Shown here piece by piece: positions 31,542 through 39,588 of a DNA stretch of 42,225 nucleotides. Where the stretch lies: the NCBI GenBank assembly GCA_021805825.1, contig JAJZEC010000034.1:1-42225 (forward strand), in the 5' to 3' direction. A program made the translations under genes and the position numbers. Source of the DNA: Pseudomonadota bacterium (GTDB taxonomy: Bacteria > Pseudomonadota > Gammaproteobacteria > Burkholderiales > Burkholderiaceae_C). How positions within the stretch are numbered: position 1 is the stretch's first letter; each line of letters opens with the position of its first letter. The notes below the pieces were generated by a model. The model made no database searches and was not told where the DNA came from. It saw nothing but the letters and a program-made list of their open reading frames with translations.

Positions 31542-32288
31542 ATGCAGCCACTGCGCGATACCCGGCGGAACAACCTTGCGGCGCTGGTCACCCAGACCGG
31601 CGGGCAGGCCGCGCTGGCCGCGCGTCTTGGGCGCGATCGCAACCAGGTCTACCAGTGGCAGCTTCCCGTCGAATCGAAAGCCAGCCGCGGCATCGGCGAT
31701 CGCGTCGCACGCGAGATCGAACACCTGCTCGATCTGCCGTCCGGATGGATGGATGCCGACCACACCTCCGCGCAGACGCAAGTGCCATCCGCCACGGCCA
31801 TGACTGACGGCACAGCGCACGCAACTGCGGTTCGCGTCGCAGCCGATGAACCGGAACCCGGCTACGTTCGCCTGCCCTTGATGGACGCACACGTCGCCGC
31901 AGGCATGGCCATCCACAACCCGCAGTTCACGGGCGAAATCGTCGCCCACGTCGATGTCCTCAAGGACTGGGCCGACCGCGAGCTGCGCGCGCCCATCGGG
32001 TCGATCCGCGTCATCACCGCGCGCGGCGACTCCATGGTGCCCGACGTGCAGGACGGGGACGTGCTGTTCGTGGACACCGGCGTCACCCGCTACGTGAGCG
32101 ACGCCATCTACATCATCACCTACGCCGGCCGGCCGATGGTCAAGCGCCTGCAGGCGCGGCGCGACGGCAGCGTGCTCATCCGCAGCAGCAACCCCGCCTA
32201 CGAGCCGGAGGTCGTGTCCGCCGGCGAGGTGGACCAGCTGCATGTCGCCGGCCGCGTGCTGGTGGCGTGGACGCTGCGGAGGTTTTAG
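31542..32288 (+). CDS. cI: CI-type repressor (HTH + S24/LexA-like peptidase)
   Basis: A 248-residue protein. The N-terminal HTH is at about residues 8-45 (NNLAALVTQTGGQAALAARLGRDRNQVYQWQ). After a linker, the C-terminal S24 domain begins with YVRLPLMDAHVAAG. It has the catalytic Ser in TARGDSMVPDVQDGD (~164) and the Lys in AGRPMVKRLQ (~202), so RecA-stimulated self-cleavage is expected; an Ala-Gly cleavage site is visible at HVAAG. The ATG follows a possible -10 box (TAGACT) by 8 bases with no ribosome site, suggesting leaderless translation as for lambda cI. It should bind the CTAG operators and keep the prophage silent. Confidence 0.9.
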   Translation: MQPLRDTRRNNLAALVTQTGGQAALAARLGRDRNQVYQWQLPVESKASRGIGDRVAREIEHLLDLPSGWMDADHTSAQTQVPSATAMTDGTAHATAVRVAADEPEPGYVRLPLMDAHVAAGMAIHNPQFTGEIVAHVDVLKDWADRELRAPIGSIRVITARGDSMVPDVQDGDVLFVDTGVTRYVSDAIYIITYAGRPMVKRLQARRDGSVLIRSSNPAYEPEVVSAGEVDQLHVAGRVLVAWTLRRF

Positions 32289-32350
32289 AGGCGAGACGGA
32301 CGCAGGCAACGCCAACCGGTACACTGCAATCACCGTTCTGGACTAGCTCC

Positions 32351-33727
32351 GTGATCGCACAGAAAAGTGACCTACCGTTCGGCAGCGAGTTCTCGCCATC
32401 GCAGATCGAACTGCCGCGTCTGCTCGAGATCGCTCACGCTCACGAAGGAGACCCAAAGGCGCTGCAAGACGCCATCCGCGCGACCTATTTCTCGACGCAC
32501 GGCGGCGGCGGCACGAAGAACCAGAACACCCTAGCCATGAACTGTCGGCTAGGCATGCGCGCCTATGGTCTCATTGACGATGACGCCAATCTGACCGCCT
32601 TCGGCCGCGCTCTCCACGACAGCCGCAGCGATAGCGCACAGCTATACGACAAGCTGGCAGCGCACATCCTCCTAAACCTCAAGGGCATGGCGCTCGTGCG
32701 CTGCATCCAGGAGATGACTATCGCAGGCGAGCGCGTCACGCTCGACACCTTGCGCCACGCGCTCGAAGAGCGCGAGATTCACTTTCCGAAGGGCGGCAAG
32801 CACCCAAGCATGATGCGCCTCTGGCTTGAGAAGGCCAGAGTCTTCGCCCCTAATAGCTGGCGCGTGAACGAGGTAAGGCTGCGCGACCTCACCGGCACCG
32901 ATACCAACGAATTCGCTGTTTTGGCGCGCTTCACACCCGAGCAACGCGCCTTCCTCCTGGCCCTCGCAAACAGCGGCATCACCGACTCACGGCCTGCCAA
33001 CGTCATCCGCGACCTCGCGGCGGCAACCTACGGCGTCCGTTTCCCTGACAAGAATCTGCCGCAAGCCGTGCTCAACGCGCTACGCGATGCCGGTTACATC
33101 ACTTTCACCAAGACCACCGGCGGGCGCGGCGGCAAGCCGATGGAGGTGACGCCAACGGCGAAGCTGCGCGCTGATCTGGTGCAGCCATTGCTCGACCAGC
33201 TCAAGGCCCGTCTAGACCCAAAGCTCATCGACCTCCTGACGAAGCCGCTGGCCACCATCCTCAAGGATCTCGACGACGAGGACAAACATCGCGCAGGCCT
33301 CGCCCTGGAAGCCCTCGCCTTCCATCTCATGCGCATCCTGGGCATGGACTACATCGCCACGCGACTGCGGAACATCTCCGCGACCGGCGGTGCAGAGGTG
33401 GACCTCATCTTCCACTCGGCCCGTCTCGTCTATTCCCGCTGGCAGGTGCAGTGCAAGAACACCGCTCGTGTTTCCCTCGATGACGTGGCGAAGGAAGTCG
33501 GGCTAACCCACTTCCTCAAGAGCAACGTCATCGTAATGGTGAGCACCGGAGACATTGGCGGCGATGCTCGTCGCTACGCCAACAAGATCATGCAGGACTC
33601 GAATCTCAGCGTCGTGATGATCGACCGCCCCGACCTGGAGGCAATCAAGACGAACCCAGCCTCAATCGTTGATGCCTTCAAACGGGAGGCGCAGAACGCA
33701 ATGACCCTAAAGCAGTTGGACTTATGA
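32351..33727 (+). CDS. Restriction endonuclease (Mrr-like catalytic domain)
   Basis: A 458-residue protein from the GTG at 32351; an upstream GTG at 32267 would overlap cI. The N-terminal two thirds are helical, with DNA-binding-type winged-helix segments (LRHALEEREIHFPKGGKHPSMMRLWLEKARVF; IRDLAAATYGVRFPDKNLPQAVLNALRDAGYITFTKT). The C-terminal domain has a PD-(D/E)xK nuclease pattern: GGAEVDLIFH near residue 348, then RWQVQCKN near 365, and a following strand SNVIVMVSTG, as in Mrr-like enzymes. It overlaps the methyltransferase by 4 bases. This pair should cut foreign DNA lacking the partner's methyl mark. GC is clearly lower than in the structural genes, suggesting separate acquisition. Confidence 0.8.
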   Translation: MIAQKSDLPFGSEFSPSQIELPRLLEIAHAHEGDPKALQDAIRATYFSTHGGGGTKNQNTLAMNCRLGMRAYGLIDDDANLTAFGRALHDSRSDSAQLYDKLAAHILLNLKGMALVRCIQEMTIAGERVTLDTLRHALEEREIHFPKGGKHPSMMRLWLEKARVFAPNSWRVNEVRLRDLTGTDTNEFAVLARFTPEQRAFLLALANSGITDSRPANVIRDLAAATYGVRFPDKNLPQAVLNALRDAGYITFTKTTGGRGGKPMEVTPTAKLRADLVQPLLDQLKARLDPKLIDLLTKPLATILKDLDDEDKHRAGLALEALAFHLMRILGMDYIATRLRNISATGGAEVDLIFHSARLVYSRWQVQCKNTARVSLDDVAKEVGLTHFLKSNVIVMVSTGDIGGDARRYANKIMQDSNLSVVMIDRPDLEAIKTNPASIVDAFKREAQNAMTLKQLDL

Positions 33728-34878
33728 GGACACGCACCGTGAAGGAAGAACCCCAGAAGCCACGGCTGTTCCACAAGGCCAAGCACGGGAAGATTTTCCT
33801 CGGCGACAGCCTCGACGTCATGGCTGCGATGAAATCGGGAAGCGTTGATCTGGTAATGACGAGCCCGCCCTTCGGTCTAGTGCGCAAGAAGGAATACGGC
33901 AACGCTGACTCTCACGAGTATCTCGAATGGTTCAAGCCGTTCGCGGAGCAGTTCCGGCGCGTACTGAAGGACAGTGGCAGCCTCGTCATTGACATCGGCG
34001 GCGCCTGGATTCCCGGTCAGCCTACGCGTAGCCTGTATCACTTCAAGCTGCTCATCATGCTGTGCGAAGAGTTCGGCTTCCACCTCGCGCAGGAGTTCTA
34101 TTGGTGGAGCCCATCGAAGCTACCCACCCCGGCTGAATGGGTGACAGTCCGCCGCATCCGCGTGAAGGACGCTATCAATACGGTCTGGTGGCTTTCTAAA
34201 ACCCCATGGCCGAAGGCCAGCAATCGCCGCGTATTGCAGCCCTACAGTCCAAGCATGAGGGATTTGCTCGCGCGCGGCTACAAGGCGAAGAAGCGCCCTT
34301 CGGGGCACGACATTAGCGAAAAGTTCGCTATCGACAACGGCGCCGCCATTCCACCGAACCTTATCGCTCTGCCCAATACAGAGAGTAACGGCTTCTATCA
34401 CCGCTACTGCCAGGAGAATGGCATCAAAGCGCATCCTGCTCGCTATCCCGCCGAACTTCCCGAATACTTCATCCGTATGACCACAGATGAAGGTGACCTC
34501 GTGCTCGACCCGTTCGGCGGCAGTTGCGTCACTGGCGAAGTCGCCGAGCGCCTTAAGCGCAAGTGGGTGTGTGTCGATCTCAGCATGGAATATCTCGAAG
34601 GCGCGCTCGGCCGTTTCACGCCTGACAATGTGGCGGCACTCGCGGCGCGTGCCTCAGTCGCCGCAAAGATCGACGATGAGTCCAACTACTACAAGCTTCC
34701 CCGCCCCGGCATCCTCTGGAACGGCAGCCACGGAGACACGCTTCCTGAGGATGGCGGAAAGAAGCGTGTGATTAAGCCTTCGGGATCTGCAGCGCCCTCA
34801 AAGTCGATACTGTACGACTCTACTGATGCAGAATCACTACCAATTGCAGCAATTGGATATAATCAAGTCCTCCGATGA
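33724..34878 (+). CDS. DNA methyltransferase (beta class, N4-cytosine/N6-adenine)
   Basis: A 384-residue enzyme. Motif IV DLVMTSPPFGLV is near residue 42 and the AdoMet motif I DLVLDPFGGSCVTG is near residue 257, the IV-before-I order of beta-class methyltransferases. The Ser-Pro-Pro-Phe form is most often seen in N4-cytosine enzymes. The target-recognition region lies between them (RRIRVKDAINTVWWLSKTPWPKA, FYHRYCQENGIKAHPARYPAELPEYFI). It is translationally coupled to the endonuclease (ATGA). It protects host and prophage DNA. About 57% GC in sampled lines and near 40% at the 3' end, unlike the phage core. Confidence 0.88.
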   Translation: MRTRTVKEEPQKPRLFHKAKHGKIFLGDSLDVMAAMKSGSVDLVMTSPPFGLVRKKEYGNADSHEYLEWFKPFAEQFRRVLKDSGSLVIDIGGAWIPGQPTRSLYHFKLLIMLCEEFGFHLAQEFYWWSPSKLPTPAEWVTVRRIRVKDAINTVWWLSKTPWPKASNRRVLQPYSPSMRDLLARGYKAKKRPSGHDISEKFAIDNGAAIPPNLIALPNTESNGFYHRYCQENGIKAHPARYPAELPEYFIRMTTDEGDLVLDPFGGSCVTGEVAERLKRKWVCVDLSMEYLEGALGRFTPDNVAALAARASVAAKIDDESNYYKLPRPGILWNGSHGDTLPEDGGKKRVIKPSGSAAPSKSILYDSTDAESLPIAAIGYNQVLR

Positions 34879-34960
34879 GGGTTATCAATCTGTTCTTCGA
34901 GGTACGCTGCATAGAGCGCTACAAAGCCCAGGCCACGAACCACATCACTGTCAGGACGAC

Positions 34961-35830
34961 CTATCGCAATAAGTCGCCCTGCATGGGTGGCGACCTCACG
35001 CCGTGCACCCGGATGATGACTAGACGCCGCTCGACCTCGTTCTGTGCCGCATCGTAACCGACTGTCTCCTCAAAATCGCAGTCGATGGCGTCTCCGGGTA
35101 GCAGCGATATTTCGCGCCTATGGTAAGCGTCCAGCCACTCCCGGTGCAGGATGGTGACGCGTACCAATCGACCACCGCGCAGTACCGTCCACTGTGCCGA
35201 CGCCAGCATGTCAGGAAAGCGAACCTTAAGCCACTCACGACCACGGTTGACGACATGTTCTACAGCGGTCCCATCACCGCCGTTAGAGACGGTTGTGGCT
35301 TCGGGCAACGAAATATCACCCAGCTGGCTCTGGAACGTGACGCTGCTGCCCGCCAGCAGGCGTCGCGCACCGCGTACCTCATCAAGGGCGGCAACAGCCC
35401 TCTCAACTGATGGTGGCTCGTAACCAACCAGACCAGGCGCCTGTTCATAGTCTGGTTTCAGCGATTCGAGCACCTGCGCGATGATTGGCGCGTCGCCATC
35501 CATACGCGCAAGCAGAGCATGCTTGCCCTTGACCAGGAGCGCGCCCACCCAGCGCTTCCATTCTCCACTACCCAGCGTCTCGTCGGGTACGCCACGAAGC
35601 CAGCGCGCAAGCAAGATCTTCAGCGATGAGTGCTGCACATCGTTGAGGATCGATACCGGTTCGAGCTCGCTGTGGACGCTGGAAAGCAGCGCGCGATCAA
35701 GCGCATCAAGCGCCGCAATCATCTGCATCGCGCCGTTGAGGATGTCCAGTGCCTGCGAGCGACCAGCGTCATAGCCGATCGTCAGCGCGATCTCGCCCTC
35801 GGCTTCGCATACATCGAGCAGTCGATCCAT
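34961..35830 (-). CDS. Unknown protein convergent with the restriction-modification pair
   Basis: A 289-residue soluble protein. The helical N-terminal ~85 residues (GRSQALDILNGAMQMIAALDALDRALLSSVHSEL) are followed by SILNDVQHSSLKILLARWLRGVP and EWKRWVGALLVKGKHALLARM. The C-terminal beta domain (WTVLRGGRLVRVTILHREWLDAYHRREISLLPGDAIDCDFEETVGYDA) reads as a small barrel of a type I have seen in uncharacterised bacterial proteins but cannot name. A -10-like TAGAAT lies 6 bases before the ATG with no ribosome site, suggesting a leaderless message. It is tail-to-tail with the methyltransferase and similarly low in GC. A defence-linked role is inferred from context only. Confidence 0.65.
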   Translation of the reverse strand: MDRLLDVCEAEGEIALTIGYDAGRSQALDILNGAMQMIAALDALDRALLSSVHSELEPVSILNDVQHSSLKILLARWLRGVPDETLGSGEWKRWVGALLVKGKHALLARMDGDAPIIAQVLESLKPDYEQAPGLVGYEPPSVERAVAALDEVRGARRLLAGSSVTFQSQLGDISLPEATTVSNGGDGTAVEHVVNRGREWLKVRFPDMLASAQWTVLRGGRLVRVTILHREWLDAYHRREISLLPGDAIDCDFEETVGYDAAQNEVERRLVIIRVHGVRSPPMQGDLLR

Positions 35831-35836
35831 GCGGAC

Positions 35837-35842
35837 ATTCTA
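35837..35842 (-). promoter_or_regulatory. Possible -10 box of the convergent unknown gene
   Basis: TAGAAT on the minus strand (5 of 6 to TATAAT), 6 bases before the ATG at 35830, preceded by CC so that a CTAG core overlaps it. No good -35 box is seen 17 bases upstream. If used, the message would begin at or next to the start codon. Confidence 0.35.
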
Positions 35843-35933
35843 GGCTGCCGGGCTGAGGGCATGCACCCCACCCACCGGCACCGCATCAGGCAGGCCGCCC
35901 ACACCGCGGCCGCCGCAAACGTACTGCACACGA

Positions 35934-36368
35934 CTATCTGCAAGTCGCGGCGGCGGCCGCTTCTTCCGCCGCTTCTCCAGCGCCGCGCTGTCGCTCAGTG
36001 GCTTCGTACTGCTCGAAATCTGCAAAGAGCGTAGCGCTATCGGTCTTTGATGGCGGCGCGGATGAAGTCGATTCCGCCACAGCACCGACGCGCGCAACCG
36101 CACGTGCGCCGCTTCCCTCTGGCGCCAGCCCGCCCGGTTTCGTGCAGTAACAGCGCAGCCAGGCGCCGCGAATCAGGCACACGCGTCCGCTCCATCGGTC
36201 GATGTAGCCGATCTGCTGGGGCGCCCACGCCGACGACCCGCTCACCATGATGCGGTCGTAGCGCAGCACGAGCGCCACCGCGATGCCTGCCGACGCCACG
36301 CCCAGCGCCAGCAGCATGCCAACCAACGCCCGCCAGGGTCGCTTCAACGGCGCCGCGCAAGTCACCAT
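35934..36368 (-). CDS. Predicted membrane protein, accessory gene
   Basis: A 144-residue protein. A basic N-terminus is followed by one membrane span (about residues 15-36, LVGMLLALGVASAGIAVALVLRY), then a likely periplasmic part with a cysteine pair (GRVCLIRGAWLRCYCTKPGG) and a disordered Ala/Glu tail. It starts inside the last codons of the lipoprotein gene (7-base overlap), so the two are made together. Neither is part of the replication or virion modules, and both are envelope proteins, as in lysogenic-conversion or superinfection-exclusion cargo. Family not recognised. Confidence 0.62.
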   Translation of the reverse strand: MVTCAAPLKRPWRALVGMLLALGVASAGIAVALVLRYDRIMVSGSSAWAPQQIGYIDRWSGRVCLIRGAWLRCYCTKPGGLAPEGSGARAVARVGAVAESTSSAPPSKTDSATLFADFEQYEATERQRGAGEAAEEAAAAATCR

Positions 36369-36862
36369 GCGCGCGCCAGCGCCTCAGCCAGGGTGCTGAA
36401 CACAGGCTGCACCGTGGTGCATGGGCCATCTGAACCCTTCTGCCTGAACACGGCAACAACCTCGTTGTCCTGCAGATCCATCAGCGTCATCGTGAATCGA
36501 TAGATCCCGTGCTCCGTCAGCACGCACTGGCCAGTGGGGTCGGCTGTCAGGGTGATCCCGTAGCGAGCTGACGCCAGGTCGTACTGCGCGATCCGTCTAG
36601 GGCTTTGCGCCTCGGTCACGTACTGCTGCGCCGCTGCTGCTTTGACAACGAACCCGTGTTCGCTGAGCGCTTCGCTCATCTCCACGAAATACCGGGTGTG
36701 GTTCAGCACCGCGACCACCTTCGGCCCGTGGATGCCTGGCCGCAGCATCTTCACTGTGACCGGGCTGCTGGATAGCACGCACCCGCCAAGGGCAGTGCCG
36801 CACAGCGCCAGCACGAAGAACGCCAGCCAGCCGTGCACGCCACGCAGTTCCTTCCGGTCCAT
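36362..36862 (-). CDS. Putative lipoprotein, accessory gene
   Basis: A 166-residue protein with GGGAG before the ATG. The signal segment (residues ~11-26) ends in lipobox LGGC, giving a mature N-terminal Cys near 28 followed by VLSSS, so probable outer-membrane sorting. The mature part is a small alpha/beta domain: HGPKVVAVLNHTRYFVEMSEALSEHGF, RYGITLTADP, GIYRFTMTLMDLQDNEVVAVFRQ, ending in ALARAW. Two cysteines could form a disulfide. The gene faces away from the recombination operon, and a 15-bp palindrome (36886..36900) lies just upstream. A surface role in the lysogen is likely; target unknown. Confidence 0.68.
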   Translation of the reverse strand: MDRKELRGVHGWLAFFVLALCGTALGGCVLSSSPVTVKMLRPGIHGPKVVAVLNHTRYFVEMSEALSEHGFVVKAAAAQQYVTEAQSPRRIAQYDLASARYGITLTADPTGQCVLTEHGIYRFTMTLMDLQDNEVVAVFRQKGSDGPCTTVQPVFSTLAEALARAW

Positions 36863-36885
36863 CAGGCACTCCCGCTCGGGCCAAC

Positions 36886-36900
36886 ATTACGGATCGTAAT
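36886..36900. promoter_or_regulatory. 15-bp palindrome upstream of the lipoprotein gene
   Basis: ATTACG, GAT, CGTAAT: a perfect 6-3-6 inverted repeat, 24 bases before the lipoprotein ATG and AT-rich compared with its surroundings. It differs from the CTAG operators, so a different regulator, possibly a host one, may act here. Confidence 0.45.
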
Positions 36901-36933
36901 GACACCGCCGCGCCTGCGCGTCTAGCTAACTGC

Positions 36934-36962
36934 TTGACAAGCGTCTAGCGTTTGTCTAGCAT
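36934..36962 (+). promoter_or_regulatory. Rightward promoter of the recombination/integration operon, with operators
   Basis: TTGACA (36934..36939), 17 bases, TAGCAT (36957..36962): the same boxes and spacing as the cro promoter. GTCTAGC occurs at 36920..36926, 36943..36949 and 36954..36960; the last two are 11 bp apart and cover the spacer and -10 box. A repressor bound here would silence the operon starting at 36989. Confidence 0.75.
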
Positions 36963-36988
36963 TAGATGCCCTACAGCAGGAGACGCCC

Positions 36989-37258
36989 ATGCTCAACCCC
37001 ACCATCGCCGAAGCCCTGTCCCCCTTCGCCCCGCCCGGCAGCGCCTGCGTCACCGGCGCGCGCGAGCTGGCCGTGCGCCGCATCGTGTGCAATGCGGGCT
37101 CCGGCCTCGGCCTGTCCCAGGCCGCCATCAAGGCCGCGCAGAAGCGCGCGGCGCGGCTGCTGGTCGAAGGCTCCAGCGCCTACCGCGCCTGCGACGCCGC
37201 CCTGCGCGAGGCCATGGCGCAGCATCGCGGCAGCCACGACCTGCCGCCGGCCGCATGA
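36989..37258 (+). CDS. Small early protein, first gene of the recombination operon
   Basis: An 89-residue protein with AGGAG 7 bases before the ATG, 26 bases after the promoter. It is Ala-rich and helical: CVTGARELAVRRIVCNAGSGLGLSQAAIKAAQKRAARLLVEGSSAYRACDAALREAM. No motif that I recognise. First position behind a repressor-controlled promoter suggests an early lytic function such as an anti-host or regulatory protein; this is inference. Confidence 0.62.
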   Translation: MLNPTIAEALSPFAPPGSACVTGARELAVRRIVCNAGSGLGLSQAAIKAAQKRAARLLVEGSSAYRACDAALREAMAQHRGSHDLPPAA

Positions 37259-37270
37259 GGTGATCACGCC

Positions 37271-37636
37271 ATGACGACCCTCTGCATCGCCGATCTGCCA
37301 CGCGCCGAGCGCTCCCGGCTGGAAGTCCGGCGCGACGCCGCCATCGGCCGCCGCCTGGCGCGTGGCGGCATGCGCATCAGCCGCAGCGACCGTGTGCCGG
37401 AGCCGTGGGAACGGCTCGCGCGGTACTACGCCGTCGCAACCGGCAAGCGCTACGCACTCATCACCGCCATGCGTCCCGGCTTCGTCGGGTCCATGCCGGC
37501 ACCCCCGCGCGAGCCCGGCGCGCACGGCCGTGGTCCCGCGGCCGTCAACTCCGACCCGTGCCTGCCGGGGTCCGGGCAGCAGGCTCCCATCCCCGCAGCC
37601 AGCGCGGCCCTGGCCGCGCAGGAGGATTCGCCGTGA
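37271..37636 (+). CDS. Hypothetical early protein
   Basis: A 121-residue protein with GAGGTGA about 8 bases before the ATG. The N-terminal half is basic and helical (LPRAERSRLEVRRDAAIGRRLARGGMRISRSDRVPEPWERLARYYAVATGKRYALI). The C-terminal half is Pro/Ala/Gly-rich and probably disordered. Its stop overlaps the start of the nuclease gene (GTGA), so it is made together with the recombination proteins. No family is recognised. Confidence 0.6.
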   Translation: MTTLCIADLPRAERSRLEVRRDAAIGRRLARGGMRISRSDRVPEPWERLARYYAVATGKRYALITAMRPGFVGSMPAPPREPGAHGRGPAAVNSDPCLPGSGQQAPIPAASAALAAQEDSP

Positions 37637-38571
37637 ACGCCGTACCGATGCCCGCCACACCCGAACTTCCGCCATTCGATCCACGCGCACGCTTCCATGC
37701 CGGACGCCGCCTCGGCATCGGCGGCAGCGACGTCGCGCCCATCCTCGGCCTGTCGCCCTGGCGCACCGCGCTGGACGTGTACCTCGAGAAGACCGGCGAG
37801 GCCGAACAGCAGCCCGACAGCGAGGCCATGCTGTGGGGCCGCGTGCTCGAACCGGTCATCCGCCGCCAGTACGCCGAGCGCACCGGGCGCACCGTGATGA
37901 CCCCGGACACCATCATCTGCGAGCGCTACCCCTTCATGCGCGCCAACGTGGACGGCATCACCGACGATGGCCGCGTGCTGGAAATCAAGACGGCCCGCAC
38001 GGCGGACGGCTGGGGCGAGCCCGGCAGTGACTGGATCCCGCAGGCCTACCTGCTGCAGGTCCAGCACTACATGCTGGTCACGGCGCTGCCGGTGGCGGAC
38101 GTGGCCGTGCTGATCGGCGGCAGCGACCTGCGCACCTACGAGGTGCCGGCCGACCGCGGCATCCACGAGATCCTCATCGAGGCCGAGGCCCGCTTCTGGC
38201 AGCACGTCGAACGCCGCGAACCGCCGCCGGCCGTCACCTACGATGACGCGCAGCGCCGCTACGGGCGCAGCCCCGCGGCCGGCGCCGTGCTGGCCAGTGA
38301 CGAGGCCGTGGCGGCCATCGATCGCCTGCGCGCCATCAAGGCCGAAATCGAGATGCTCGAATCCGAGCAGGATCTGCACAAGGCAGCCGTCACCCGCGAG
38401 CTCGCCGACCGCGGCGACACCCTGGTCCACGCCGGCAGGACGCTGGCCACGTGGAAGCTGGCCAAGGCGCCGCAGCGCTTCGACACCAAGGCCTTCGCCG
38501 CTGCCCATCCGGACCTGCACGCGCAGTTCCTCGTCGCCGGCGAGCCCAGCCGCCGCCTGCTGATCAAGTAA
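37633..38571 (+). CDS. YqaJ-type phage exonuclease
   Basis: A 312-residue protein from the GTG at 37633 with a perfect AGGAGG 7 bases upstream. The YqaJ/lambda-exonuclease-type fold shows GIGGSDVAPILGLSPWRTALDVYLEKTG (~30-57), MLWGRVLEPVIRRQYAERTG with the conserved Glu, ANVDGITDDGRVLEIKTAR (the D...E-x-K catalytic set, ~105-120) and QAYLLQVQHYMLVT. A C-terminal helical extension follows (MLESEQDLHKAAVTRELA ... FLVAGEPSRRLLIK). It chews duplex ends to make single strands for the annealing protein encoded 15 bases downstream. Confidence 0.9.
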   Translation: MNAVPMPATPELPPFDPRARFHAGRRLGIGGSDVAPILGLSPWRTALDVYLEKTGEAEQQPDSEAMLWGRVLEPVIRRQYAERTGRTVMTPDTIICERYPFMRANVDGITDDGRVLEIKTARTADGWGEPGSDWIPQAYLLQVQHYMLVTALPVADVAVLIGGSDLRTYEVPADRGIHEILIEAEARFWQHVERREPPPAVTYDDAQRRYGRSPAAGAVLASDEAVAAIDRLRAIKAEIEMLESEQDLHKAAVTRELADRGDTLVHAGRTLATWKLAKAPQRFDTKAFAAAHPDLHAQFLVAGEPSRRLLIK

Positions 38572-38586
38572 CCCGGAGCCATCCAC

Positions 38587-39588
38587 ATGAACGCAGTCAT
38601 CGAATCCCCGCGCGCCATCGAGCGCGCCCCCGTCCCCGGCGCCAACCCCTTCGCCGGCGCGCCGGTCGCGGCGCGGCCCAGCAGCAACGCCGTCGCCGAT
38701 GCCGGCATGCAGCGCGAGATCGCCGAGGTGCAGGCCGCCATGGTCATCGCCAAGCGCTTCCCGCGCGATCCCATCGCAGCCACCGACCGCATCCTCAACG
38801 CCTGCACGCGACCCACGCTGGCGCGCGGGGCGCTGTACAGCTACGCGCGCGGCGGCACGGACGTCACCGGCCCCAGCATCCGGCTGGCCGAGGCGCTGGC
38901 GCAGGCCTGGGGCAACGTGCAGTTCGGCGTGCGCGAGCTCGAGCAGCGCAACGGCGAGAGCACCGTCGAGGCCTACGCATGGGATCTGGAAACCAACACC
39001 CGGCAGGTCAAGGTGTTCCAGGTCGGCCACGTCCTGCACACCAAGAGCGGCACGCGCCGCCTCACCGATCCGCGCGACATCTACGAGATGGTCGCCAACC
39101 AGGGCGCACGCCGGCTGCGCGCGTGCATCCTCGGCGTCATCCCCGGCGACGTGATCGAGGCCGCCGTCAAGCAGTGCGAGGCCACGCTGCACGCCGACGC
39201 CGACACCAGCCCCGAAGGCATCAGGAACCTGCTGGAGGCCTTCACGCCCATGGGCGTGACCAGAGAACAGATCGAGGCCCGCATCCAGCGCCGCATCGAC
39301 TCCATCCAGCCGGCGCAAGTGGCGCAGCTGCGCAAGATCTACACGTCCCTGCGCGACGGCATGAGCGCGCCGGCCGACTGGTTCGAGCCGGTCGAGGCGG
39401 CGGCACCCGCGCAGACGCCGGCGCGCGGCAACGCCGGCCTCAAGGCCTCGCTGGCGAAGCGCACGGCAGCGCCGGCGGCCGGCACCGACAATACGCGCCC
39501 CGAGCAGCACTACCCTGAGCAGCCCGAGCGCGACCCCCTGCAGCTGGACAGCGGCGCGCCCATCCTGCGCGATGGCGGTGAGGCATGA
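38587..39588 (+). CDS. Putative single-strand annealing recombination protein
   Basis: A 333-residue protein with GGAG 8 bases before the ATG. The core (~40-265: [112 protein letters not shown]) is a conserved phage family that travels with YqaJ nucleases and SSB. The C-terminal ~70 residues are disordered. It is not a plain RecT or Erf match that I can name. The annealase role is inferred from the nuclease-this-SSB gene order. Its stop overlaps the SSB start by 4 bases. Confidence 0.75.
   Translation: MNAVIESPRAIERAPVPGANPFAGAPVAARPSSNAVADAGMQREIAEVQAAMVIAKRFPRDPIAATDRILNACTRPTLARGALYSYARGGTDVTGPSIRLAEALAQAWGNVQFGVRELEQRNGESTVEAYAWDLETNTRQVKVFQVGHVLHTKSGTRRLTDPRDIYEMVANQGARRLRACILGVIPGDVIEAAVKQCEATLHADADTSPEGIRNLLEAFTPMGVTREQIEARIQRRIDSIQPAQVAQLRKIYTSLRDGMSAPADWFEPVEAAAPAQTPARGNAGLKASLAKRTAAPAAGTDNTRPEQHYPEQPERDPLQLDSGAPILRDGGEA

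Noticed and set aside
37450-39510. A 686-codon minus-strand frame over the YqaJ nuclease and annealing protein
   Set aside because: No domain or ribosome site, and the plus-strand genes are clearly real.
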